A stretch of DNA of 39,426 nt from CAYNYI01 sp964401455 (lineage in GTDB: Bacteria; Fibrobacterota; OXYB2-FULL-49-7; CAYNYI01): assembly GCA_964401455.1 (NCBI GenBank), contig CAYNYI010000010.1, forward strand, positions 1 through 39,426. Reading direction: 5' to 3'. Below the pieces are notes generated by a model, which was not told the DNA's origin, did no database searches, and saw only the letters and a program-made list of their open reading frames with translations. Shown one piece after another: positions 15,438 through 24,200 of this stretch. Position numbers and translations under genes: made by a program. Numbering within the stretch: position 1 is the stretch's first letter; the number at the start of each line of letters is the position of its first letter.

Positions 15438-16523
15438 TTAGAACGCTATGTCCAGCCCTCCTCCAAAGGTATGAGATATGTCGGGTTTTTGCCCGGCGTA
15501 AATACCAGTCTCTTTCTGGAAGAAAGCATAGTCAAAGTGGAAAATACCAAGCATAAGTGAAAAACCGAATACCGGATAGCCTTGATTAAGACCGGTCCTG
15601 AATACAAAATTCCGAAAAGCGGCTTCGGCCCCCGTATGAAAACTTTTAGTTTTACTGCCCGGTCCGAAAATATCCAGAAAATCAAGATAAACGGTAAAAT
15701 CTTTTACAGGCGCTTTTTCAATGAGGTAGGGGACATGCCAGGTTGTTCCCAGGTCCAGTTTCATTCTCACGGTTTTGCCGTCGAGAACGCTGAAAATATC
15801 CCGGAAAACTGCGCCGGTCTTAATAAGTCCGGAATGGAATATTAATCCGGCGTCAAACCCCATGCCTTGTTTTGTCTCAATGAATTTTTCAAGTGTTTCT
15901 GTGCTTCCGAGATTTTCACCGAGTTCTTCTGCAAGGTTGATGGTTTCCGGTGTTGAAAGTATTGATGGGGACATCCGGGATACATACATATATTTTAAAG
16001 TAATACCTCCGGATACCGATTTCAAAAGTCTTTTTGCGGCGGATGCTGTGACCATGATATCGCTGTTTATGCTTGTCCCGATAAGGGGTATGAAGCCTCC
16101 GCTTTCGAGCATAAACTGAATATCCGGCTGCCAGAAAAAACCGACCCCGAAGTTTTTTGTATTCAAGGTCATGTCAGTGTAGGGAGCGGCGTAGTTCCAT
16201 ACATTTTCAACTTCTTCCGCGGATTTGAAAAAACCTGAATCAAGTTTACTCTTATCTTCAAATCCCTTTAGGTTTTCTCCCGCAAAAGTGGCAAGGCCGA
16301 TAATTGAGGACGATAGCCCGAAACCTCCGTTTACAGAAAGGTTAAGATGATCTTCGAAAAGATTCAGCCCGGCAGGGTTATAAAAACAGGACATCCTTCC
16401 GTCTGCGGATGAAACAAGCGAACCGCCCCGGCCTGACGAGGAGGCGGACTGATAATAGGGAGGCTCGGCTGCCCTCGGGCTTAACAAAAACATTGATAAA
16501 AAGAATATTGAAAAAATCTTCAT
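15438..16523 (-). CDS. Outer-membrane beta-barrel protein (FadL/PorV-like shape)
   Basis: This 361-residue protein has a signal peptide ending near RAAEP and an N-terminal segment with SSADGRMSCFYNPAGLNLFE, which resembles the NPAG motif seen at the start of FadL-, PorV- and TraF-like barrels. The rest shows repeated strand patterns with aromatic girdle residues and ends GGGLDIAF with a terminal Phe, expected for insertion by BamA. It begins 3 bp after the stop of the EF-hand/TPR lipoprotein, so the two are surely co-transcribed and may work together. The family is not certain. Transport of hydrophobic molecules or a scaffold for a secretion system are both possible. Confidence 0.7.
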   Translation of the reverse strand: MKIFSIFFLSMFLLSPRAAEPPYYQSASSSGRGGSLVSSADGRMSCFYNPAGLNLFEDHLNLSVNGGFGLSSSIIGLATFAGENLKGFEDKSKLDSGFFKSAEEVENVWNYAAPYTDMTLNTKNFGVGFFWQPDIQFMLESGGFIPLIGTSINSDIMVTASAAKRLLKSVSGGITLKYMYVSRMSPSILSTPETINLAEELGENLGSTETLEKFIETKQGMGFDAGLIFHSGLIKTGAVFRDIFSVLDGKTVRMKLDLGTTWHVPYLIEKAPVKDFTVYLDFLDIFGPGSKTKSFHTGAEAAFRNFVFRTGLNQGYPVFGFSLMLGIFHFDYAFFQKETGIYAGQKPDISHTFGGGLDIAF

Positions 16524-16526
16524 GGT

Positions 16527-17831
16527 TTATCTGATAATTAGTGTGTCTGATGCATTGTCGGCGGCCGGTTCTTCGTAATTAATTTCAACGGTATCTGACT
16601 GCAGGATGTTCCAGTTAAGAAGTACCTTGTGACGCAGTGTGTCTAACATGGTGTCTTCATCTATTCTGCCGTCACCGTCATTGTCTTTGTTGTCTATTAT
16701 TTCCTCGTCGGTTCCCCAGTCTCCCGCATAGAATTCTCCCGTATGAGGCCCGGTATATATGAAAAGTGTTTCATTTGGAGAAACAGACGAGTCGATTTTA
16801 AGAGAAAACAGGCTGTCGGCGGACACGGAGCCAAGAGCGTAGTAATACTCCGCCCCTATGGTAACGATCGCTCCATCGGGAGCGACTGTGGAGATTTTAT
16901 CGTCATTATTCAGGAAATCGCACCATTTTATCGGGTCCGCTATTCCGTTTGAGTCTGTGTCAAAGTAGTCTCCGTCATTATCAGCGCTGTCGTTGTATCT
17001 GTAATAAGAAGCGGTTTTTGTTATGCTGTCTGCAAGCGAGGCGAAGTCGAGCGTGTCGTCAACGCCGTTTTCTCGGGCATTGGCATTGAAGTCGGTGGTA
17101 TTCTGTTTTACAGTACCGAAAGTATTTTCGAGCTCATCTATGAAACCATTTATCTTCTCGGGATCGTTACCCTGAATGGCTTTTAGAGATTCTGCATCGA
17201 AGGTAATATCATTCAGGCCTTTAATGTCGCGCATCATGGCTACCATTTTGCTGTCGGCGGGCGCGTCGAGATGACCGTTAGGGGTGAAAACCTGGCTGTC
17301 AGCAGTTACCGGGTCGGCCACATCGCAGGGTCCCAGTATTCCGAGTATTGAATTAACAAGTATGTAGTCTATCCATATGGATTTTTCTGTGTATTTTCCG
17401 TCCAGGTTTCTGCCGTTTGCTATCTTTTCAAGATAGGTGCGGCAGTTGCGGAGGGGGGCGTATATAGAATCCATTTCAGCAAGTGATCTGGGGTTTGATG
17501 AGTCGGTATGGAAAAACGGGATTTTGTCGGAAGACTCCGGATTCAGGTCATCCCAGAGTTCGGCAAGATACAGACCGTGAATTCTCAGTGTAACTTTATG
17601 CAGCTTAAACCAGCCTTCGCTTTTTGAAGGTGATTTTTCTACGGCTTTCTTATAAAGCTGTTTGGCTTTGTTATAGTTTCCGGCCGAAAATTCTCTGTTT
17701 CCTTCGATTATAAGACCTTCAGCGTTTTCGATATCCGCGGCATCCGGCTGTCCGAAAAGATTGCATCCCGGAAGAGAGTGTAAGAGTAGGAGAACTATTA
17801 AAGCCGCCAGGATCTTTACGGTTTTTCGCAT
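16527..17831 (-). CDS. Lipoprotein with TPR and calcium-binding repeats
   Basis: The 434-residue product begins with a lipoprotein signal ending LPGC, giving a lipidated C23. Residues about 36-75 hold a TPR unit (GNREFSAGNYNKAKQLYKKA). The middle is alpha-helical with unknown fold. Two Asp-rich loops follow: DNDGDYFDTDSNGIADP around 280-300 and DNKDNDGDGRIDEDT around 390, both with the DxDxDG spacing of EF-hand or thrombospondin type 3 calcium sites. Its stop lies 3 bp ahead of the outer-membrane barrel gene. A calcium-stabilised lipoprotein in the outer membrane or periplasm, perhaps partnering that barrel, is a fair inference. I do not recognise a named family. Confidence 0.7.
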   Translation of the reverse strand: MRKTVKILAALIVLLLLHSLPGCNLFGQPDAADIENAEGLIIEGNREFSAGNYNKAKQLYKKAVEKSPSKSEGWFKLHKVTLRIHGLYLAELWDDLNPESSDKIPFFHTDSSNPRSLAEMDSIYAPLRNCRTYLEKIANGRNLDGKYTEKSIWIDYILVNSILGILGPCDVADPVTADSQVFTPNGHLDAPADSKMVAMMRDIKGLNDITFDAESLKAIQGNDPEKINGFIDELENTFGTVKQNTTDFNANARENGVDDTLDFASLADSITKTASYYRYNDSADNDGDYFDTDSNGIADPIKWCDFLNNDDKISTVAPDGAIVTIGAEYYYALGSVSADSLFSLKIDSSVSPNETLFIYTGPHTGEFYAGDWGTDEEIIDNKDNDGDGRIDEDTMLDTLRHKVLLNWNILQSDTVEINYEEPAADNASDTLIIR

Positions 17832-17878
17832 ACCGATAATATATATAAAACACCCGGAAACTACAAATATTTTGTAAA

Positions 17879-17911
17879 GGACCGCGCGTAATCCGGGCGC
17901 GGCCCTTTTTT
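17879..17911 (-). terminator. Hairpin terminator region downstream of hcp
   Basis: GGaCCGCGC and GCGCGGcCC pair over nine positions with one mismatch around a nine-base loop. On the minus strand it lies just past the hcp stop and is followed by TTTACAAAATATTT; on the plus strand six T follow. It may act in both directions. The lipoprotein gene downstream on the minus strand begins about 50 bp further on. Confidence 0.6.
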
Positions 17912-17937
17912 ACGGGACCGCACTCTGTATTATTTGT

Positions 17938-19557
17938 TTAGCCTGCGAGTATGGCCTGCAGATCTTTCTCCGGTTCTTCTACCGGCATGATATTGTATTT
18001 ATCCCGAAGTATACTTAAAACACCCGGAGAGACAAAGGCGGGCAGCGAAGGCCCGAGCCTTATATTCTTTATTCCGAGCGCCAGAAGAGAGAGAAGTATT
18101 ACAACCGCTTTTTGTTCATACCAGGAAAGAATAAGCGAAAGAGGCAGATCATTAATGTTTTTTCCGAAAGCTTCGGAAAGGGCATTCGCGATTACAACAG
18201 CCGAGTATGCGTCATTGCATTGTCCGAGGTCAAGAATTCTCGGAAATCCTCCGATTTCGCCCAGATCAAGGCCGTTTATCCTGAATTTTCCGCAGGCGAG
18301 TGTCAGAATAAGAGTGTCCGGCGGAGTCTTTTCCGCGAATTCCGTGTAATAGTTGCGGCCGGGTTTTGCTCCGTCGCATCCGCCAATCAAGAAGAAGTGC
18401 CGGATCTTACCTTCTTTTACCGCCTCAACAATAGCCGGGGCTTTTTTCAGTACAGCTTTGTGGCCGAATCCCGTCAATAGTTTTTTGCCTTCAGTTTTTT
18501 CAAAACCTCCAAGTTCTTTCGCTTTTTTTATTACCGCGGAAAAGTCCCGGTCCTTTACATGCTTGCATCCCGGCCATGCCACTAGACCTGTAGTGAACAC
18601 TCTGTCAGAATAACTCTCACGGGGCTTCTGGATGCAGTTTGTGGTAAAAAGCACAGCTGCCGGCATATTGTCGAATTCTTTTTGCTGGTTCTGCCAGGCA
18701 CTTCCGTAGTGCCCTGCAAGATGAGAAAATTTTCTCAGTTCCGGATAGCCGTGCGCCGGAAGCATTTCTCCGTGAGTGTATATATTTACCCCCGTACCTT
18801 CTGTCTGTTCCAGGAGAGCTTTTAAATCCGGGAGGTCATGTCCGCTTACCACAATTGCGGGTCCCTCTTTTAAGCCTGTATCCACTTCGGCCGGAGAGGG
18901 TTCTCCAAATAAGTTGTTATGCGCGCGGTCCAGGAGCTCCATAGTCCTGATGTTCTTTTCACCGCATTCAAGACAGAGGTTTAAAAGAGCGGCGCTGTCG
19001 GTTTCCGGTTTTCCTAAAGCCGTGAGTGATCTGTAAAAAAAGTCCAGTACCTCCCGGTCTTTTTCACCCATTATATATGCGTGGTCGGCATATGCGGCCA
19101 TTCCTTTAAGACCGTAAAGAAGAATATGCGACAGGGATCTTTCATCGTTATTTTTTCCCAGTTCCATGATTCCGTGTTGTTCGGACTGGGCTGTTATTTC
19201 TTCATCGGAAGAGGCAAGATTTAAAAGCGCGGGCGCCGGAGCTTTACCTTCAAATTCAGAAAGCTGTCTGGCCTCTGTCAGAACTTTTTCTCCTTCTTTA
19301 AGAACAAAGATTAGCCTTTCCGGGTCGAAATTGACATTTGTCACCGTCGTGAAAAGCGCTTCCATAGTGTACTTGTCTATTTTCCCGGAGTGCTTGCCTT
19401 TTTCCGAAACTTTATCGGCCCAAAAAGCGATTCCCCGAAGCTGATATATAATCAGGTCCTGGATATCCGAGACATCCGGTTTTTTTCCGCATAATCCGGA
19501 TACCTCACAGCCTGTTCCTTTTGCGGTTTGTTCGCATTGATAGCAGAACATTTTCAT
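17938..19557 (-). CDS. hcp: Hybrid cluster protein (hydroxylamine/NO reductase)
   Basis: Hcp reduces hydroxylamine in vitro and is linked to nitric oxide detoxification in anaerobes. I place the start at ATG 19557, preceded by AAGGAGG, giving 539 residues; the ORF extends to 19596 but those 13 codons overlap the preceding gene's end. The N-terminal cluster cysteines are C5, C8, C17 and C23, a C-x2-C-x8-C-x5-C pattern typical of strict anaerobes. Hybrid-cluster ligands are present in YTHGEMLPAHGYPEL, FTTNCIQKP, WPGCKH, GQCNDAYSA and SWYEQKA. It follows a ferredoxin-like gene that is probably its electron donor. A palindromic operator lies upstream of that pair. Confidence 0.96.
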   Translation of the reverse strand: MKMFCYQCEQTAKGTGCEVSGLCGKKPDVSDIQDLIIYQLRGIAFWADKVSEKGKHSGKIDKYTMEALFTTVTNVNFDPERLIFVLKEGEKVLTEARQLSEFEGKAPAPALLNLASSDEEITAQSEQHGIMELGKNNDERSLSHILLYGLKGMAAYADHAYIMGEKDREVLDFFYRSLTALGKPETDSAALLNLCLECGEKNIRTMELLDRAHNNLFGEPSPAEVDTGLKEGPAIVVSGHDLPDLKALLEQTEGTGVNIYTHGEMLPAHGYPELRKFSHLAGHYGSAWQNQQKEFDNMPAAVLFTTNCIQKPRESYSDRVFTTGLVAWPGCKHVKDRDFSAVIKKAKELGGFEKTEGKKLLTGFGHKAVLKKAPAIVEAVKEGKIRHFFLIGGCDGAKPGRNYYTEFAEKTPPDTLILTLACGKFRINGLDLGEIGGFPRILDLGQCNDAYSAVVIANALSEAFGKNINDLPLSLILSWYEQKAVVILLSLLALGIKNIRLGPSLPAFVSPGVLSILRDKYNIMPVEEPEKDLQAILAG

Positions 19558-19586
19558 AAAATTCCTCCTTTTGTTTTTAGTTCGGC

Positions 19587-20432
19587 TTAAAGCCATTGTT
19601 CAGAGACGATTTCTCCGTTTATTCCAATTACCAAAGATTTCAGCGGTACTTTTCTTCCTGCGCGTGAGACCGCCTCGACGGCGGTATTTAAAAGCCCTCT
19701 GCAGCAGGGCACCTCCATTGTTATAACTGTAAGGGTGTTTATACCCGCATCATCAATGAGTGATTTTATTTTCTCTGCATAAATTTCCTGCGCAGAATCC
19801 AGTTTCGGGCAGGCGATGCCGAGTGATTTCCCTTTTAAATAGCCCGCGTGGAAGTTTCCCGAGGCAAAAGCCGTGCAGTCCGCAGCGAGGACGAAATCGC
19901 TTTTCCGGTAATGCTGCGCCGAAGTCGATATGAGATGCATTTGAACGGGCCAGTGGGTAAGTTCGGAAGGTGCTGCGGCGCCGCTATGATTAGGTTCTTT
20001 GCCGACCCCGCGGTCTATTTCCATTGCCGATGAACCCGGACATCCTTTATGTTCTTTTCCTTCGGAAGAAGGCTTAATCAGACCATCTGTATTTATACCC
20101 GCGTCTTTAAGAAACTCGACCGCCTCGGCAAAGTACTTTTCCTGTCCGTGTTCTTTTAAATGTTTCAGGTGAGCTCTGACGGTATTCATACCCTGTTTAG
20201 CAATTACTGCGATCACTTTTTTTTCATCATAGGGCTTGGCTTCTCTTTTCTCTATACTGATCGCTTCTTCAGGGCATTCTCCTATGCAGGCACCGAGACC
20301 GTCACAGAGCAGGTCGGATACAAGCCGGGCTTTGCCGTCAATTATCTGAATGGCGCTTTCAGGGCAGCCCGGAACACAAAGGCCGCATCCGGTGCATTTT
20401 TTTTCATCAATTGTGATAATTTCTCTTTTCAT
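19587..20432 (-). CDS. 4Fe-4S ferredoxin-domain protein of the hcp operon
   Basis: A 281-residue protein. Residues 1-60 carry a ferredoxin domain: the first cluster has the full set C13, C16, C19 and C23 (CTGCGLCVPGCP); the second reads CDGLGACIGECPE, with C43, C49 and C53 but Leu where another Cys is usual, so that cluster may be incomplete or use another ligand. Residues about 150-281 have several further Cys (DCTAFASGNFH, ACPKLD, EVPCCRG). Proteins of this shape are found beside hcp in anaerobes and likely pass electrons to it. It starts 57 bp from the palindromic operator, and a CGGAG ribosome-binding site precedes ATG 20432. Confidence 0.85.
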   Translation of the reverse strand: MKREIITIDEKKCTGCGLCVPGCPESAIQIIDGKARLVSDLLCDGLGACIGECPEEAISIEKREAKPYDEKKVIAVIAKQGMNTVRAHLKHLKEHGQEKYFAEAVEFLKDAGINTDGLIKPSSEGKEHKGCPGSSAMEIDRGVGKEPNHSGAAAPSELTHWPVQMHLISTSAQHYRKSDFVLAADCTAFASGNFHAGYLKGKSLGIACPKLDSAQEIYAEKIKSLIDDAGINTLTVITMEVPCCRGLLNTAVEAVSRAGRKVPLKSLVIGINGEIVSEQWL

Positions 20433-20460
20433 AATTGTCTCCGTTTTAATGTTATGAAAA

Positions 20461-20466
20461 AAAATA
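20461..20466 (-). promoter_or_regulatory. Candidate -10 box of the hcp operon promoter
   Basis: Read on the minus strand the sequence is TATTTT, preceded by TGG. A start site about seven bases on, near 20454, would put the palindrome at 20489-20502 centred at about -41.5, the usual place for activation by Crp/Fnr-type proteins. The box itself is an inference. Confidence 0.4.
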
Positions 20467-20488
20467 CCAAAAGGGTAGGGAAATATCC

Positions 20489-20502
20489 TTGACGCACGTC
20501 AA
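20489..20502. promoter_or_regulatory. FNR/HcpR-type palindromic operator
   Basis: TTGACGCACGTCAA is a perfect six-base inverted repeat around CA, in the 112-bp gap between the divergent ferredoxin-hcp operon and the Crp/Fnr regulator gene. HcpR sites reported in Desulfovibrio-type bacteria have the TTGAC-N4-GTCAA form, which this fits. On the plus strand TTGACG could also serve as the regulator's -35 box, so binding might repress the regulator while activating hcp. Confidence 0.7.
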
Positions 20503-20544
20503 TTATTTTATATTTCTTTAACATTTTTTTAATGAGGGAAAATC

Positions 20545-21204
20545 ATGAGCATTGATTATCATCGATTTTTTTCAATAAGCCCTTTTTTTTCGGAAATGGG
20601 AACGGGTTCCAGAAAATATCTTTCGAAAGTCTCACTTTTAAAAAAGACAACAAGGGGACAGTGTCTTTTCATGGAAGGAGAAGAGGGGGGCCACATATTT
20701 ATATGTGTGAAAGGCACAATAGTTCTCTATAAATCGATGGAGGACGGAAGAAGAGTTCAGGTAAAAACGGTAGGGCCCGGGGAATTTTTTGGTGAAGTCG
20801 TACTTTTTGAAAGCCCTGTTTATCCGGCTACCGCGGAAGTCAGTTCTTCCGGCATTGTCTTCGCTGTGTCTGTGCAGGATGTGGATGCAGCTCTGGAAAA
20901 AAAAGAATTCAGAAAGGATTTTATTTCTCTGCTTCTTCGAAAACAGCGGTATCTCGCGGCAAGGCTGAGGAATCTGAGCTCAATGAGTTCAGCCGAAAGG
21001 CTTAGGCATATACTTCGGGAAAAATGCGGCCGTTCAGATTCTTTTTCTCCGCCGTTTTCCAAAAAAGAAGCGGCTTTTGAGCTTAATATTTCTCCCGAAG
21101 CTTTAAGCAGGCTTCTTAAACGTCTGAGAGACAGAGGTATTTTAAATTGGAACAAAAACAAAATCTCAGCTGATCCTTTTTTCTGGGATTCGGTATCTTT
21201 ATAA
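20545..21204 (+). CDS. Crp/Fnr-family regulator, likely HcpR-type
   Basis: The 219 residues have a cyclic-nucleotide-like sensory barrel at about 20-115 (GEEGGHIFICVKGTIVLYK, GPGEFFGEVVLFES), a dimerisation helix (about 125-150), and a winged HTH at about 165-205 with FSKKEAAFELNISPEALSRL as the recognition region. No N-terminal Cys cluster of the FNR type is visible, so it does not look like a classical oxygen-sensing FNR. Its divergent position from the hcp operon and the palindrome between them favour an HcpR-like nitrosative stress regulator. GAGGG sits ahead of ATG 20545. The signal sensed is unknown. Confidence 0.82.
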   Translation: MSIDYHRFFSISPFFSEMGTGSRKYLSKVSLLKKTTRGQCLFMEGEEGGHIFICVKGTIVLYKSMEDGRRVQVKTVGPGEFFGEVVLFESPVYPATAEVSSSGIVFAVSVQDVDAALEKKEFRKDFISLLLRKQRYLAARLRNLSSMSSAERLRHILREKCGRSDSFSPPFSKKEAAFELNISPEALSRLLKRLRDRGILNWNKNKISADPFFWDSVSL

Positions 21205-21269
21205 CTGTTAATAAGCCGTATATTTAATTTGATTGAATTGTCCATCCTTTTCTTTTTATTTTCTATAGT

Positions 21270-24200
21270 ATGCCGGAAAGAATCATAAATACAGTTATAA
21301 ATTCAATACTTGACATTATGACTGACGGTTTTATTCTTGTTGAAGAAACCGGAAACATAATAGACGCGAATAATGCTATTTGTGATATGCTCGGTTATAC
21401 GCTTGAAGAAATCCGGGCGCTTAATATTGCCGATATTGAAATGGTAGAAGGTCCTGCCGAGGTGAACACCCGAATCAAGACTCTGAGGGACGGCAAAAAA
21501 CAGAGGTTTGAGAGTATATACAGAAAAAAAGACGGGGGCAGGCTGTTTGTCGAAGTGAGCCTTAATTCTGCGGTTGTAGAAGAACGCACTTTGTTTCTTG
21601 GCTTTATACAAGATCTCTCCGACAGTAAAATTGCCGAAGAAGCTTTTTATAAAAGCCATGAGCGTTTTATGCTCGCGGTTAAAGGGAGTAACGACGGTAT
21701 ATGGGATTGGGATTTGAAAACAAATGACCTTTTCTTGTCTCCGCGCTGGAAAAAAATACTTGGATACCGGGACAGCGAACTTCCTAATGACTTTTCCTCT
21801 TTTGAGGAAAATCTGCATCCGGGAGATAGAAAGAGGGTCCTCGATTACCTTAACAGCTATCTTCGCGGAGATTCCGAAAACTATTCAATAGAGCTTCCTA
21901 TGCGCCATAAGGACGGTACATACAGATGGATTCTCGCCAGAGGCGAAGCATTGCGCGACGAAAACGGCGTACCCTACCGTATGGCCGGGTCGCATACGGA
22001 TATTACCGAAAGAAAGCGAGCTGAAATAGCCCTGGGCGAGAGCGAGGAAAGATATAAGAGCTTTGTTGAGAATGCGAATGACGCTATTGCCCTCACTGAT
22101 GAACAAGGTGATGTTGTGGAGTGGAACCGTTCACAGGAGGAGCTAAGCGGAATCAAAAGAAAAGATGCACTCGGTCGGAAAATATGGGACCTGCAAACCG
22201 AGATTACCCCGGCTGAATACCGCTCAGAAGAGTTTGACAGCCGACACAGGGAAATGCTTAAAAAAGTATTTACAACCGGCGAAATGATGTTTCCAAAAAA
22301 GAATTTTAACGCGGAGATTGAGGTTTCAGGAGTCAGGAAGAAGATTCTTCAGTCATCTTTTATAATAAAAACCTCAAAAGGGTTCAGGGTAGGAAGCATC
22401 GCCCGGGATATCAGCCGACTCAGGGAGCGCGAAAGAGAGCTCGAGCGCATTTCCCGCTTTCAGGCCGGACTTGCCGGTTTTAGCAGTGAATTGCTGTCAG
22501 GATTTTACTCCTCCGTAAAAGATCCTGTCTATGCCGCTCTTGAGCATCTCAGAAAGGCTCTGGACGCGGGACGAGTCTATATATTTAAAAATTCAGAGGA
22601 TGAGCGCGGAAGAATTTGTATGACCCAGATATACGAAGTCTGCGCTGATGGTGTTATGCCTCAGATGGACAATCCTGACTTAAAGCTTAAGCCCTATAGC
22701 GGGGGTTTCGGGAGATGGTATAGATCGCTTTCCGAAGAAATGCCTGTTCACGGGCCGGTGTCGGAGTTCCCTCCGGAAGAAAGGGGCTTTCTGGAATCGC
22801 AGGGTATTCTTTCTCTTCTCGTACTTCCTGTTTTGATTGAAGGCAGGCTTTACGGTTTTATGGGTATTGATGATCTTGAAAATGCAAGGACATGGGAGCA
22901 AAGCAGTATCGGTCTTTTACAGGTTGCCTCGACAATTTTTTCGTCATACCTGATGAATAAAAAAATCCATGATGATCTTAACGAGAGTGAGAAAAGATTC
23001 AGGTCTTTTGTAGAAAACGCCAATGACCTTATTTTCTCTATTGATACAAACGGTTGCTACGCCTACATTTCTCCGAATCTGGAAGAAATTACAGGGTATA
23101 AGGCAGAGATGTTTACCGGAAAACATTTTGAATCTATTGTATTTGAGGAGGACCGCAGAGCCTGCGCAGGTTTTCTTGATTACATGCTTAAGCAGGGCAA
23201 AAACAAACAGCTTCTTATTTACAGGATACGTCATATAAACGGAGCGCTGCGCTGGTTTTCCGCGAGTATGTCAGGAATACTGAATGAGGAAGGAGCGGTT
23301 GTTTCTCTTTCGGGAATAGCAAGAGACATAACGGAAAGAAAACAGTTTGAGGAAACATTGCTTGAAACAAACCATAACTTGAACGAGGCAACGGCAAGGG
23401 CCAATTCCCTCGCGGCGGAAGCCGAAATGGCTAATGCGGCGAAAAGTGAATTTCTGGCAAATATGAGTCATGAAATTCGGACTCCGCTTAACGGAGTAAT
23501 AGGATTCACGGATCTTCTTATAAATACAAAGCTTACTCAGGAGCAGGAACAGTATGTTAAAAACGCGAATATTTCGGCACATTCCCTGATGGATGTAATC
23601 AGCGATATACTGGATTTTTCAAAAATCGAGGCAGGTAAACTGGAAATAGAGGAAGTTATGGTCGATGTTATTGAAATCCTCGAGCAGACGGCCGATATTG
23701 TTAAATACGGCGCTTCGGAAAAAAAACTGGAGATGCTTCTGGATATACCGCCCGATACTCCGCGTTTTCTTAAGGCAGATCCTTTGCGACTCAGGCAGAT
23801 ACTTGTTAATCTTGTCGGTAACGCTGTCAAGTTTACACAGGAAGGCGAGGTTGCAATTTCCATAAGGCATTCTGAGTCCGGAAAAAATCAAGCGGATTTT
23901 TCTTTTTGTGTTCGTGATACCGGTATAGGTATATCTGAAAACGAGCGAAAAAGGCTTTTCAAAGCCTTCTCCCAGGCCGATGCCTCCACCACCCGGAAAT
24001 TCGGTGGTACAGGGCTCGGGCTTGTGATTTCTAATATGCTTGCTCAGAAGATGGGCGGAAACATAGAGCTTGACAGCGAACCCGGAAAAGGCAGCACTTT
24101 TTCTCTTACTCTCAGAAAAGAATATAAAAACGGTGATCCTTTGCCCGTTCCCGAACATACCGGTCCGAAATCGGTTCTTATTATTGATGACAACGCTAAT

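Noticed and set aside
19558..19596. Longer hcp start
   Set aside because: The 13 added codons overlap the ferredoxin gene's end, while the ATG at 19557 has AAGGAGG and yields the usual N-terminus.
21303..21818. 171-residue minus-strand frame within the histidine kinase
   Set aside because: It sits opposite two PAS domains that match their family, and no start signal or known motif is visible.
23619..24158. 179-residue minus-strand frame
   Set aside because: It is opposite the ATPase domain of the kinase and shows no coding features.
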